Notes: generated by a model not told the origin, from the sequence alone. 64,000 nucleotides of DNA from Nibricoccus aquaticus (GCF_002310495.1 NZ_CP023344.1:3799501-3863500); one strand, 5' to 3'; shown: positions 1-8,243, numbered from the stretch's first letter. Numbers and translations are program-made.

Positions 1-1
1 G

Positions 2-811
2 CTCGTCGCGGGGTATGACCGCGTGTTCGAGATCGGGCGGAATTTCCGCAATGAAGGCGTGTCGCGCCGGCACAATCCGGAGTTCACGATGCTGGAGGTT
101 TATCAGGCCTACAGCGACTATCGTGGCATGATGACGCTGGTGCAGGAGTTGATGCGGCATCTGGTGCGCGATGTGGTTAAGCCGACGGAAGCGGAGGGCG
201 AAGGTGAGAATGCGCCGCGCCGTGCGACGATGAAGATCAAGCATGCGGCGAGCGGGCAGGACATCGATTTCGGTGCCGAGTGGCGCGAGGTGAAGTACAA
301 GGATCTGATCATCGAGAAGACGGGCGACGCGCAGTGGTTTTCGCGCTCGAAGGAAGAGAAGATCGCGGGCGTGCAGAAGCTCGGGCTCTTCGCGGACGTG
401 AAGTGGGAGGAGTTTGAGCTGACGAACGAAATTTTCGGAAAGCTGATCGAGCCGACGTTGATCCAGCCGACGTTTGTGACGCATCTGCCGAAGGAGCTTT
501 GCCCACTCGCGAAGATCACGCCGGACGATCCCACGACGATCGATGTGTTTGAGCTGATCATCGGCGGCATGGAGATCGCGCCCGCTTACTCGGAGCAGAA
601 CGATCCGGATGTGCAGCGGCAGATGTTCGAAGCGCAGGCGGGCGAGGAAAAGCAGAACATCGATCAGGATTTCCTGCTCGCACTTGAACACGGGATGCCG
701 CCGGCGGGTGGCATGGGCATCGGGATCGACCGGTTGTGCATTTTGCTCACGGGGGCGGAGAGCATTCGCGATGTGATTCTTTATCCGCAGCTGCGGAACG
801 CGCAGGCGTGA
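2..811 (+). CDS. lysS: Lysyl-tRNA synthetase, class II, C-terminal part
   Basis: This is the catalytic C-terminal part of class II lysyl-tRNA synthetase, which charges tRNA-Lys in the cytoplasm. The reading frame is open from the window edge, so the anticodon-binding N-terminus lies outside. Class II motif 2 is visible near the beginning as FRNEG followed by NPEFTMLE. Motif 3 is present near the end as GMGIGIDRL, followed by the typical ending DVILYPQLRN. About 269 residues are present of a usual length near 500. The identification rests on these motifs and on the end-to-end match to the family's C-terminus. An envelope gene group follows on the same strand after a gap holding a short repeat array. 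Confidence 0.95.
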   Translation, partial: LVAGYDRVFEIGRNFRNEGVSRRHNPEFTMLEVYQAYSDYRGMMTLVQELMRHLVRDVVKPTEAEGEGENAPRRATMKIKHAASGQDIDFGAEWREVKYKDLIIEKTGDAQWFSRSKEEKIAGVQKLGLFADVKWEEFELTNEIFGKLIEPTLIQPTFVTHLPKELCPLAKITPDDPTTIDVFELIIGGMEIAPAYSEQNDPDVQRQMFEAQAGEEKQNIDQDFLLALEHGMPPAGGMGIGIDRLCILLTGAESIRDVILYPQLRNAQA

Positions 812-837
812 GGATTTAATTTTCTATCCTTCGATCC

Positions 838-880
838 GTGACACAGAGAACACAGAGCGCCGACACTGAGGGCACAGAGG
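838..880. repeat. 9-nt quasi-tandem array (ACACAGAG type)
   Basis: The gap between lysS and the permease gene contains about four imperfect copies of a 9-nt unit of the form NNCACAGAG, broken by three extra bases. The same unit recurs in inverted orientation in front of lpxB. No protein-coding or RNA function is apparent. Confidence 0.75.
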
Positions 881-958
881 CTCTCAAGAGTTCGTGCGTT
901 CTCTGGCGGACTTATGCCGCACAGCCTCAGGCGTGCTGAGGCCCTACAACTGATTCCG

Positions 959-2191
959 ATGCCCTGGTATCTTTATCTCGCCCTGAAGCAGCTGTTCCCG
1001 ACGGGGAAGCGGCTGACGTTTTTCACGGTGATTTCGGTGCTGGGGGTGACCCTGGGTGTGTGGGTGATGATCGTGTTTCCCGGCGTCATGGGAGGTTTTG
1101 GCCACAAATATCGCGGCCTCATCGTGGACACTCAGGGAGACATCCAAGTCCGGGCGAGCGGACTGGTGCGGTCGGCGGAAGTTTTGCAGCATTTGGCGAA
1201 GATTCCGGGTGTGATCGCCTCGACGCCGTTTGCGGAAGGCATCGTGATGTTGAGCAACGGCAACAGGCCGTCGTTTCCTGGTATTCAGGGAATCGATCTC
1301 GGTCACGTGGAGGACGTCATTCCGCTGCGACGGCACATTGTGCGAGGATCGCTCGATGATCTGGATGACGACACGGTGATCCTCAGCGCCGGTCTCGCCA
1401 ACTCGATTGGTGCGTGGATTGGCAGCAAGGTGCAGGTCGTGTCTCCGGCGACATTGGAGAAGATGCAGCGGGATGAGGTGATGCTGCCGACAGAGCTGAC
1501 GGTCGTGGGCATTTTTGAAATCGGGCATCAACAGCTCGATAGCTCCGTCGCTATTGTGACGCTGAGACGGATGCAGGATCTCTACGATCTCGGAAAAAAC
1601 GTACATGGCTTCAATGTGAAGCTCTCTCCGAACGAAGATGTGATCGAAGCGGCGAAGCGGATCAATGCGACGCTGCCACCGATGAGTGGACTGAGGGCGC
1701 GTACGTGGATGGAGGCGAATGAATCATTTTTGCTAGCGCTTCAGTTTGAGAAAATGATGGTCACTTTGATCACTGCATTTGTGACACTGGTGGCGGTTTT
1801 TTTGATTACCTCGTTGCTCCTGACCTCAATCGTTCGTCGGACTAAGGAAATCGGTGTGCTCGCGTCTTTGGGGGCAAAGCCCACTCAAGTGGCGTTGTGT
1901 TTTTGTTTTCAAGGAATGCTGGTCGGGGTGTTCGGTACGGTGCTTGGCGTCACGTTGGGTCTGCTGACGTTGAAGAATGTGGATGCCATCCTGCAGGGGT
2001 TGCTGCGGATCGCGGGCGATTGGGAGGCGATGGTTGCGATCTATCAGTTCAGCCAGGTTCCGGCGTACATAACCGCATCTGAGATCGTGAGTGTCTGCGC
2101 GTACGTGGTGGGACTTTCTACGCTCGCTGGATTTATCGCGGCGTGGCGGGCGGCGAAACTCAAACCGGTGGAGGCGCTGCGCAGTGAGTGA
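959..2191 (+). CDS. LolC/LolE-type ABC transporter permease
   Basis: This is an inner-membrane permease of the LolC/LolE (MacB/FtsX) family, which with LolD releases lipoproteins from the inner membrane for transport to the outer membrane. The protein has the family plan. One N-terminal membrane segment lies at about residues 20-42, a large periplasmic domain follows, and three C-terminal segments lie at about 265-290, 305-335 and 375-400. The start at MPWYLYLALKQLF matches the usual N-terminus. An ATG 45 bases upstream, with a weak purine stretch before it, is also possible. The stop overlaps the start of the ATPase gene by 8 bases, which indicates translational coupling. Whether it acts as LolC, LolE or a combined homodimeric form cannot be told from sequence. 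Confidence 0.85.
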   Translation: MPWYLYLALKQLFPTGKRLTFFTVISVLGVTLGVWVMIVFPGVMGGFGHKYRGLIVDTQGDIQVRASGLVRSAEVLQHLAKIPGVIASTPFAEGIVMLSNGNRPSFPGIQGIDLGHVEDVIPLRRHIVRGSLDDLDDDTVILSAGLANSIGAWIGSKVQVVSPATLEKMQRDEVMLPTELTVVGIFEIGHQQLDSSVAIVTLRRMQDLYDLGKNVHGFNVKLSPNEDVIEAAKRINATLPPMSGLRARTWMEANESFLLALQFEKMMVTLITAFVTLVAVFLITSLLLTSIVRRTKEIGVLASLGAKPTQVALCFCFQGMLVGVFGTVLGVTLGLLTLKNVDAILQGLLRIAGDWEAMVAIYQFSQVPAYITASEIVSVCAYVVGLSTLAGFIAAWRAAKLKPVEALRSE

Positions 2192-2891
2192 TCCTATTTT
2201 GAAGGTTAGTGGAGTGCGGAAGAGTTATGCGAGCGGGGATCGGCGGATCGAGGTGTTGCGCGATGTGACGTTTGCGATCGCGGCGGGGGAGAGTGTGAGC
2301 ATTCGCGGAGAGTCGGGGTCGGGGAAATCGACGTTGCTGAATTTATTCGCAGGGCTCGATGCGCCGGATGGCGGGAAGGTCGAGCTGGCGGGGAGTGCGG
2401 TGATCGATCATGCGGCGCGGGTAAAATTTATCGGGATCGTGTTTCAGTCGTTTTATCTGATCCCGGAATTGAACGCGTTGGAGAATGTGCTGATGGCGGC
2501 GCGGGTGGCGGGGAAAGTCGGCGCGGTGGAGAAGGCGCGAGCGATGGAGTTGTTGAAGAAGGTCGGACTGGCGGAGCGGGCGCAGCATGTGCCGTCGCAG
2601 CTCTCGGGCGGCGAGCGTCAGCGCGTGGCGGTGGCGCGGGCGTTGATCAATTCGCCGAAGCTGTTGCTGGCAGATGAGCCGACGGGGAATCTCGATGAGA
2701 AGACGGGTGAGAGCGTGATTGAAATTTTGTTGGGGCTGTGCGCGGAGACGCAGACAGCGCTGGTGCTAGTGACGCATAATGCGGCGCACGCGGCGCGATG
2801 TGCGCGGCGGTTTGTGCTGCACGAAGGGGTGCTGAATGCGGTGGAGTCTTCCGGTGGAGCGACGCCTCCAGCATTGCCAGCGACGCGGTGA
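2184..2891 (+). CDS. lolD: ABC transporter ATP-binding protein, LolD type
   Basis: This is the ATPase partner of the preceding permease, powering lipoprotein release in a Lol-type exporter. All ABC motifs are present: Walker A GESGSGKST at residues 42-50, the signature LSGGERQRVAVARAL, Walker B LLLADEPTGNLD and the switch histidine in LVLVTHN. The GTG start was chosen because it gives the normal N-terminus (SDPILKVSGV) and has a GGTGGAGG ribosome site about 10 bases upstream, inside the permease gene. The longer frame running back into the permease is a shadow. The protein is 235 residues, normal for LolD. The oxidoreductase gene begins directly after its stop codon, so the genes are probably one transcript. 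Confidence 0.88.
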   Translation: MSDPILKVSGVRKSYASGDRRIEVLRDVTFAIAAGESVSIRGESGSGKSTLLNLFAGLDAPDGGKVELAGSAVIDHAARVKFIGIVFQSFYLIPELNALENVLMAARVAGKVGAVEKARAMELLKKVGLAERAQHVPSQLSGGERQRVAVARALINSPKLLLADEPTGNLDEKTGESVIEILLGLCAETQTALVLVTHNAAHAARCARRFVLHEGVLNAVESSGGATPPALPATR

Positions 2892-3902
2892 ATGCGTGCG
2901 ATGGGCGGCATGTTTGGCTTTTCTTCTCCCAAGGTAGTTTGTGGCGTCGTTGGCGTGGGCTCGCTCGGGCAGCATCACGCGCGGATTTATTCGACGATGT
3001 CGGGCGTGGAGTTCGCGGGCATTTTTGAGACGAGCGATGCGCGGGCGGCGGAAATTTGTGAGAAATTTAAGTGTAAGCGCTTCGCGACGATCGCGGAACT
3101 GGGCGAAGCGTGTGACGCGGTGTCGGTCGTGGTGCCGACGGATAAACACGCAGAGGTGGCGATTCCGCTGCTGGAGCAGAAATGCCATTTGTTGATCGAG
3201 AAGCCGATCTGCGCGTCGCTCGAGGAAGCGGAGCAAGTGCTGGCTGCGGCGCAGAAGAACGGGTGCATCGTCCAGGTCGGGCACATCGAGCACTTCAATC
3301 CGGTGATGAGTTTCCTGGAGAAGGAGGCGGACCGGCCGGCGTACATCACGACAGAGCGGCTGGCGCCTTATCAGACGCGCGGGACGGAAGTCGGCGTGGT
3401 GCTGGATTTGATGATCCACGACATCGGCATCGTGCTGGCGCTGGTGAAATCGCCGATCAAGAAGATCGATAGCGTGGGCATTAACGTTCTTTCGAAGACC
3501 GAGGACATCGCGAATGCGCGCATCGAATTCGAGAACGGCTGTGTGGCGAATCTGAGCGCGAGCCGGATGAGCATGAAGAAGAACCGGGAGATCCGGGTGT
3601 TTCAGGACAACGCGTACTTGTCGCTCGATTTCATGAATCAGAAAGGGCACCTCGTGAAGAAGAGCGATCTGATCGCGTACGGAGTTAAGATGAAGATCGG
3701 TCTGGCGAAGCCGGGTGACACGAGTTCGGTGCCGGTGAAGGAAATTCCCATCGAGAAGGGCGAGCCGCTCGCGCTGGAGCTGGCGGATTTTGTTTCGAGC
3801 GTGAAGGAGGCGAAGCAGCCGAAGGTCGGCGGGGCGCTGGCGAAGAGCGCGCTGGAAGTGGCGATCACGATCACGGAGCAGATAAAGAACGCGAAACGGT
3901 AA
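2892..3902 (+). CDS. Gfo/Idh/MocA family oxidoreductase
   Basis: This is an NAD(P)-dependent oxidoreductase of the Gfo/Idh/MocA family, which acts on sugars and sugar nucleotides. The N-terminal Rossmann motif GVVGVGSLGQHH is at residues 18-29, the family EKP motif at 103-105, and a C-terminal alpha/beta domain contains DLMIHDI. The substrate cannot be read from the sequence. Its place between lolD and lpxB suggests a lipid A or cell-surface sugar. GnnA, which oxidises UDP-GlcNAc at C3 for lipid A in Acidithiobacillus and Leptospira, belongs to this family, but the GnnB aminotransferase partner is not seen nearby. The ATG directly follows the lolD stop. ATGs 9 and 18 bases further on are alternatives. 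Confidence 0.85.
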   Translation: MRAMGGMFGFSSPKVVCGVVGVGSLGQHHARIYSTMSGVEFAGIFETSDARAAEICEKFKCKRFATIAELGEACDAVSVVVPTDKHAEVAIPLLEQKCHLLIEKPICASLEEAEQVLAAAQKNGCIVQVGHIEHFNPVMSFLEKEADRPAYITTERLAPYQTRGTEVGVVLDLMIHDIGIVLALVKSPIKKIDSVGINVLSKTEDIANARIEFENGCVANLSASRMSMKKNREIRVFQDNAYLSLDFMNQKGHLVKKSDLIAYGVKMKIGLAKPGDTSSVPVKEIPIEKGEPLALELADFVSSVKEAKQPKVGGALAKSALEVAITITEQIKNAKR

Positions 3903-3909
3903 CGGAAAA

Positions 3910-4000
3910 TTGAACCACGGAGACACAGAGAGCACAGAGATTGGAACAGTCGTTTCGGAGCGTGTCCGGACTCGGTGTTCTCTGTGCCTCTGTGGTTGAA
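3910..4000. repeat. Inverted pair of CACAGAG arrays in front of lpxB
   Basis: Two arms of about 30 bases, at 3910-3939 and 3971-4000, are inverted copies of the 9-nt CACAGAG-type repeat. They match at about 25 of 30 positions, with a 31-base spacer. The transcript could fold into a long imperfect hairpin ending 2 bases before the annotated lpxB ATG. It resembles a REP or BIME-like element and may act in mRNA stability or attenuation. That role is inference. Confidence 0.75.
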
Positions 4001-4002
4001 AT

Positions 4003-5151
4003 ATGAGTCAGGAAAAACAGCCGATTTCGTTTTTGCCGCCGGAGGATGGGCGGGTGGATTTGTTGATCATCGCAGGTGAACACTCGGGGGATCAGCATGC
4101 GGCGAAGGTGGTGCGGGATCTTCATTGGCAGCGGCCGGGTCTGGCGATTGCGGCGCTGGGTGGACCGGAGCTGGCTAAGGCAGGGGCGCAGTTGTTGCAC
4201 GACATGACGGCGTCGTCGGTCGTGGGGTTTGTCGAGGTGCTGAAAAATTATTCGTTCTTCAAAGCGCTGTTCGACGAGACGCTGCGGTGGATCGCGGAGC
4301 ACAAGCCGCGGGCGGTGATGTTTGTGGATTATCCCGGGATGAATTTGCGGATCGCGAAGGCGCTGCATGAGCGCGGGCTTTCGGTGAAGGGAGGCGGGAA
4401 GATCAAATTGCTGTTCTATATCTCGCCGCAGATCTGGGCGTGGAAGGCGAAGCGGCGGTTCACGATGGCGGAGCATCTGGATGCGCTGGCGGTGATTTTT
4501 CCGTTCGAGGTGGAGTGCTACGCGGACACGACGTTGCGGCCGGAGTTTGTGGGGCATCCGTTTCTCGCGGAGGAACACGTGGGGCCGGTGAAGTACGATC
4601 CGGCGGCTCCGGTGTTGTTGCTGCCGGGAAGTCGGAAGCAGGCGGTGGGACGGATTTTTCCGGTGATGTTGCGCGGTTTCGAGAAGTACGCGGAGCGCGA
4701 GGCGGTGGTGATTTATCCGAGCGATGAAATCGAAGCGGTGCTGCGGGCGGCGAATCCGCCGAAGAACGTGCGGTTGTTGAAACCGGCGGAAGGGGAGATC
4801 GTGGCGGCGTCGGCGGTGCTGACGAGTTCGGGGACGATGTCGATGCACTGCGCGCTGGCGGGGATTCCGGGCGCGGTGGTTTACCGGGCGAATCCGCTGA
4901 CGTATTTGCTCGGGCGAATGCTGGTGAAGGTGCCGTATCTGGGCATCGCGAATCTGCTGCTGAAGGAGCCGATGTATCCCGAGTATATCCAGGGAGCGGC
5001 GACGCCGGAGGCTTTGGCTAAGGAGCTGCGTGCGTGTGTGGGCGATCCGGCGCGGCGGGCGGAGACGGAGGCGCGGGCGGAGAAGTTGCGGGCGATCTTG
5101 CGGCGGCCGGCGAGTGGAACGGCGGCGGACTGGGTGCTGCGGCGTCTGTGA
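4003..5151 (+). CDS. lpxB: Lipid-A-disaccharide synthase
   Basis: LpxB joins UDP-diacylglucosamine and lipid X to form the lipid A disaccharide at the cytoplasmic face of the inner membrane, so this organism makes lipid A. Family landmarks run throughout: LLIIAGEHSGDQHA near the start, VVGFVEVL, the FVDYPGMNLRIAK segment, ISPQIWAWKAKR, the FVGHPF segment and LLPGSRKQ. The length of 382 residues equals that of the E. coli enzyme. The ATG has no ribosome site and sits just behind a long hairpin. A GTG at 4054, in frame and preceded by GGAGG, is a credible alternative start that would still keep the nucleotide-sugar fold. Confidence 0.95.
   Translation: MSQEKQPISFLPPEDGRVDLLIIAGEHSGDQHAAKVVRDLHWQRPGLAIAALGGPELAKAGAQLLHDMTASSVVGFVEVLKNYSFFKALFDETLRWIAEHKPRAVMFVDYPGMNLRIAKALHERGLSVKGGGKIKLLFYISPQIWAWKAKRRFTMAEHLDALAVIFPFEVECYADTTLRPEFVGHPFLAEEHVGPVKYDPAAPVLLLPGSRKQAVGRIFPVMLRGFEKYAEREAVVIYPSDEIEAVLRAANPPKNVRLLKPAEGEIVAASAVLTSSGTMSMHCALAGIPGAVVYRANPLTYLLGRMLVKVPYLGIANLLLKEPMYPEYIQGAATPEALAKELRACVGDPARRAETEARAEKLRAILRRPASGTAADWVLRRL
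4041..4045 (+). promoter_or_regulatory. Possible internal ribosome site for lpxB
   Basis: GGAGG lies 8 bases before the in-frame GTG at 4054, whereas the upstream ATG at 4003 has no Shine-Dalgarno sequence. If used, LpxB would begin at VDLLIIAGEHSGD and be 365 residues long. Confidence 0.4.
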
Positions 5152-5158
5152 GGACAGG

Positions 5159-5193
5159 CACACCGCGGAGGCGCGGAGAGCGCGGAGTACGGA
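5159..5193. repeat. 9-nt quasi-tandem array (GCGCGGAG type)
   Basis: Downstream of lpxB, three to four copies of a unit of the form NGCGCGGAG are arranged head to tail. The unit has the same length and GAG ending as the CACAGAG-type repeat with A replaced by G and C, as if it were a GC-shifted relative. Confidence 0.65.
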
Positions 5194-5296
5194 CCGCGCA
5201 TCGAAGGGCTTACGTTGCCGTGATTGTGAGCGAACGTGGGAGAATGGATTATCCGCTCGTCGCTAGTGGGAAGATTTTTCTAGATCAGGAGCGCCC

Positions 5297-6127
5297 ATGA
5301 CGAGCCCCGCGAAACCGGTTCAGCAGAGAGTGTTTTCCCGGTTGTGGCGGCAGCCGTGGTTTCGGCGGCAGTTCTATAACGTCCTCGGGATTTTTTTCCG
5401 GGGGAAGACGCAGTGGCGGATGATGAATTGCGGGTTCGTGCCGGAGCGGCCGACGGAAAACTGGCCGGAGGAGTATCGGGCGGAGCGGCACTCGTATGAG
5501 TTATACGCGCAGCTGGTGGCGGGGACGGAGATCGGCGGGCGCGAGGTGCTGGAGATCGGTGCGGGGCGGGGCGGCGGGGCGCGGTTTGTCCATGCGACGA
5601 TGGGACCGAGGCGGCTGGTGGCGCTGGATTATGCGGCGAGCACGGTGCGGTGGTGCCGGAAGAAATTCGGGAGGCCGGGGCTGGAGTTTGTGTGCAGCGA
5701 TGCGAACGGGATGCCGTTTGGGGCGGGGACTTTCGATGTGATGATCGCGGTGGAGGTAACGCACTGTCTGGTGGAGAAGGCGGCGTTTTTGCGCGAGGCG
5801 GCGCGGGTGTTGAAGCGGGGAGGGCGGTTGTTGATCGCGGATTTTTTTTATCTGCGGGCGGATGCGATGCACGCGTTGGAGAAGTTCGAGCGGGCGGTCG
5901 AAGGATCGGAGTTCAAGATCGTGGCGGTCGATGACTGGACGAGCGGGGTGATCGCGGCGATTGAGGCGGATTCGGCGCGGCGGGCGGCGGAGATCCAGGC
6001 GAGCGTGCCGGGGTTTTTGCGAGAGGTGTCGCTGGGGTTTACGAGCACGACGGCGAGTTCGACGTACGTGGCGATGAGCGCGGGGCGGACGGTTTACCGG
6101 CGGTATGTGCTGGAGCGGAGAAGTTGA
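5297..6127 (+). CDS. Class I SAM-dependent methyltransferase
   Basis: This is a soluble Rossmann-fold methyltransferase of 276 residues. SAM motif I is visible as VLEIGAGRGGG around residues 84-94. Later landmarks are the acidic turn VALDYAA, the AFLREAARVLKRGGRLLIADFF segment typical of motifs III-IV, and a C-terminal region of unknown substrate role. The pattern recalls lipid or glycolipid methyltransferases of the phthiotriol type, but the substrate is not determined. It follows lpxB on the same strand after a 145-base gap holding a repeat array, so cotranscription is uncertain. It is convergent with hemA. An AGGAG-like site lies before the ATG. Confidence 0.8.
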   Translation: MTSPAKPVQQRVFSRLWRQPWFRRQFYNVLGIFFRGKTQWRMMNCGFVPERPTENWPEEYRAERHSYELYAQLVAGTEIGGREVLEIGAGRGGGARFVHATMGPRRLVALDYAASTVRWCRKKFGRPGLEFVCSDANGMPFGAGTFDVMIAVEVTHCLVEKAAFLREAARVLKRGGRLLIADFFYLRADAMHALEKFERAVEGSEFKIVAVDDWTSGVIAAIEADSARRAAEIQASVPGFLREVSLGFTSTTASSTYVAMSAGRTVYRRYVLERRS

Positions 6128-6148
6128 CGGCGGATTTCGGAGTTGGGC

Positions 6149-6180
6149 TCACGCAAAGGCGCGAAGGCGCAAAGTCAGGA
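6149..6180. repeat. 8-9-nt array (CGCAAAGG type) covering the hemA stop
   Basis: Three head-to-tail units of the type CGCAAAGG or CGCGAAGG lie between the convergent methyltransferase and hemA genes. The hemA stop codon falls inside the array. The same word recurs at about 8388-8400. Confidence 0.75.
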
Positions 6181-7239
6181 GGCGGAGCGGAGCGGGGCGT
6201 GGGGCTCGATTTGGTGCCAGAGGGCGGTGGATTTTTCGCGGGCGAGGAGGCGGGCTTTGGCGACTGCGGCTTCGCGGGCGGCGAGGTTTTCGTCGGCGAT
6301 CTTGGCGAGGTCGTCGAGGTTGTAGGTGAAGACGTTTTCGACTTCGGCGACGGCGGGTTCGACGTCGCGGGGCATGGCGAGGTCGATGAAGAAGAGGGGC
6401 TGGGCGCGGCGCTTTTTCATCGCGGCGGCAACGGTGTCGCGCGTGACGACGGCGTGGGGGGCGGCGGTGGAGCAGACGACGATGTCGAAGTCGGCGAAGT
6501 GGTGCGGGGCGGTTTCGAAGGGGAGGGCGGCGCCGTTGAAGATTTTGGCGAGCTCCATGGCGCGTTCCATCGTGCGGCTGGCGACGGTGAGGGAGGCCGC
6601 GCCGCGGCTCTGGAAGGCTTTGGCGGTTTTCTCGCCGATGTCGCCTGCGCCGAGGAGGAGGATGCGGGTGGAAGAGAGGTCGCCGAAGATTTTTTGGGCG
6701 AGGTCGACGGCGACGTTGGCGATGCTGATCTGGCCTTCGGTGATGGCGGTGTGGGAGCGGATGTACTTCGCGTGCTGGAAGGTTTTTTGGAAGACGCGGT
6801 TGAGGATGGGGCCGACAGTGCGGCGGGTCTGGGCGTCGGCGTAGGCGTCTTTGATCTGACCGAGGATTTCGGTTTCGCCGAGCATCTGGGATTGGAGGCC
6901 GGAGGAAACTTCGAGGAGGTGGCGGAGGGCGTCGGGGCCGAGCGCGTGCTGACGGATTTGAGTGAAGGCGTGGGGCGGAAAATTTTGGAAGGCGCAGAAC
7001 TCGGCCTGGAGGCGGGCGATGGTGTCGGTCGCGGAGGCGATGCCGTAGAATTCGACGCGGTTGCAGGTGTTAAGGACGGTGAACTCGCGGAGGCCGGGGA
7101 GGGCGGCGAGTTTTTGTTGGAAGGCGGCGAGTTTGTCGGGCGTGAGCGCGAGTTTTTCGCGGAGCTCAAGCGGCGCGGTGTGGTGGCTGGCGCCGAGGAG
7201 AAACAGCGCCGCCGGTGTGGACTGCGGGGCGTCGCTCAT
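6175..7239 (-). CDS. hemA: Glutamyl-tRNA reductase
   Basis: HemA reduces glutamyl-tRNA to glutamate-1-semialdehyde, the first committed step of C5-pathway haem synthesis in the cytoplasm. The catalytic cysteine is C59 in NTCNR. The conserved block SSGLQSQMLGETEILGQIK spans about residues 112-130, and the NADPH motif GAGDIG is at 197-202. The length of 354 residues is short beside the roughly 418 of E. coli. The chain ends soon after NLDDLAKI, so most of the C-terminal dimerisation helix is absent, and the stop codon lies in a short repeat. The gene is transcribed with the upstream HemX/CcsA-like gene, overlapping it by ATGA. Short HemA forms may be normal in related phyla. Confidence 0.94.
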   Translation of the reverse strand: MSDAPQSTPAALFLLGASHHTAPLELREKLALTPDKLAAFQQKLAALPGLREFTVLNTCNRVEFYGIASATDTIARLQAEFCAFQNFPPHAFTQIRQHALGPDALRHLLEVSSGLQSQMLGETEILGQIKDAYADAQTRRTVGPILNRVFQKTFQHAKYIRSHTAITEGQISIANVAVDLAQKIFGDLSSTRILLLGAGDIGEKTAKAFQSRGAASLTVASRTMERAMELAKIFNGAALPFETAPHHFADFDIVVCSTAAPHAVVTRDTVAAAMKKRRAQPLFFIDLAMPRDVEPAVAEVENVFTYNLDDLAKIADENLAAREAAVAKARLLAREKSTALWHQIEPHAPLRSAS

Positions 7240-8153
7240 TGGGCGGAAGTAGCGAGTAGCGAGTAGCGAGTAGTGAGTAGGGCGGAGGTCGCGGGCGCCG
7301 ACTCGGATGAGCGGGGGACGGTGTGGGGGGCGGGCTCGGGGGTGAGGGGCTTGCGGCTGGAGTTGACGATCGGAAGGGAAATGAGAGCGGCGGCGAAGAG
7401 GAGGATGCAGGTCCAGGCGAGGCGTTTGGCGAGGAGGCGGTTGAGGATGCGCAGGCCGAAGGTGACGGCGTAGGCGAGCCAGATGGCGAGGGTGATGATG
7501 AGCTTGGGAGCGTTGACGGAGCTGGTGTCGCGCAGCCAGTAAACGGAGCCGACGGCGAGGGAGGCCGTCATGAGGAAGACGCCGGCTTTTAGGAGCCGGA
7601 GGTTGATGTGGTCGAGGTCGAGGATCGACGGGAGGAAGGAGAAGAGGCCGCGGAGGCGGTGGTTTTTCAGGCTGTAGATCTGGAGCAGATACATGGTCGC
7701 GGTGAGCGCGAGGAGGGCGAAGACGCCGTAGCTAAAGATGGCGAGGGCGGCGTGGAACTCGATCCAGGCGTTGGGGAAGGTGCCGACGCGGCGGACGGCA
7801 TCGAACGAGGGAATGGCGAGCGAGAGGAGGGTGAGCGTGGCGGCGAGGCAGGAGGTGAAGTAGCCGAGGAGGCTGAGGCGGAAGGTGGCGCCGATGACGA
7901 GGTAGAGGGAGGTGGCGGACCAGGCGGTGAATTGGAAAATTTCGAAGTGGTTGCCGATGGGGCAGCCTTTGACGGCGAGGCCGCGAAGGTAGAGGCCGAA
8001 GGTCTGGATGAAGAAGCCGACGCTGATCAGGAAATACATCGCGGCGCGCGAGTGGCGGCGCTGGCGGAGGACGGAGATGGTGCCCAGCACGAGGCCCGCG
8101 AAGTAGAACACGGCGGCGAACCAGAGCCAGGTGCGGTCGGTGAGGGCGGGCAT
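7236..8153 (-). CDS. HemX/CcsA-like cytochrome c assembly membrane protein
   Basis: This is a multi-pass membrane protein of the CcmC/CcsA/HemX superfamily, with about eight hydrophobic segments. Conserved histidines sit in PIGNHFEIFQF, EFHAALAIFSYG and DLDHINLRLLK, as expected for haem-handling members. It is coupled to hemA by a 4-base overlap, the usual context for HemX-type proteins, which influence HemA level or take part in cytochrome maturation. Which role applies here cannot be told. The last dozen residues (about 291-302) are encoded by a 7-nt tandem array and look like low-complexity extension, not conserved protein. Confidence 0.82.
   Translation of the reverse strand: MPALTDRTWLWFAAVFYFAGLVLGTISVLRQRRHSRAAMYFLISVGFFIQTFGLYLRGLAVKGCPIGNHFEIFQFTAWSATSLYLVIGATFRLSLLGYFTSCLAATLTLLSLAIPSFDAVRRVGTFPNAWIEFHAALAIFSYGVFALLALTATMYLLQIYSLKNHRLRGLFSFLPSILDLDHINLRLLKAGVFLMTASLAVGSVYWLRDTSSVNAPKLIITLAIWLAYAVTFGLRILNRLLAKRLAWTCILLFAAALISLPIVNSSRKPLTPEPAPHTVPRSSESAPATSALLTTRYSLLATSAQ
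7248..7282. repeat. 7-nt tandem array GCGAGTA inside the 3' end of the HemX/CcsA gene
   Basis: Three copies of GCGAGTA and one GTGAGTA follow each other without gaps. The array is read in frame on the minus strand as the extreme C-terminus of the membrane protein, immediately before the hemA start. Confidence 0.85.
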
Positions 8154-8243
8154 TGTCGGAAGGAAAAGTGCGATGCGGAAAGACGGAGACGTTAGGTGCG
8201 GGGTGGGTGGGAGTGCAAGTGGCGGGGCGGGGGCGGCAGAAGA

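Noticed and set aside
6124-7266. Long plus-strand ORF of 380 codons opposite hemA
   Set aside because: It is the antisense shadow of hemA, rich in Gly, Glu, Val and Ala as expected in GC-rich DNA, with no recognisable domain.
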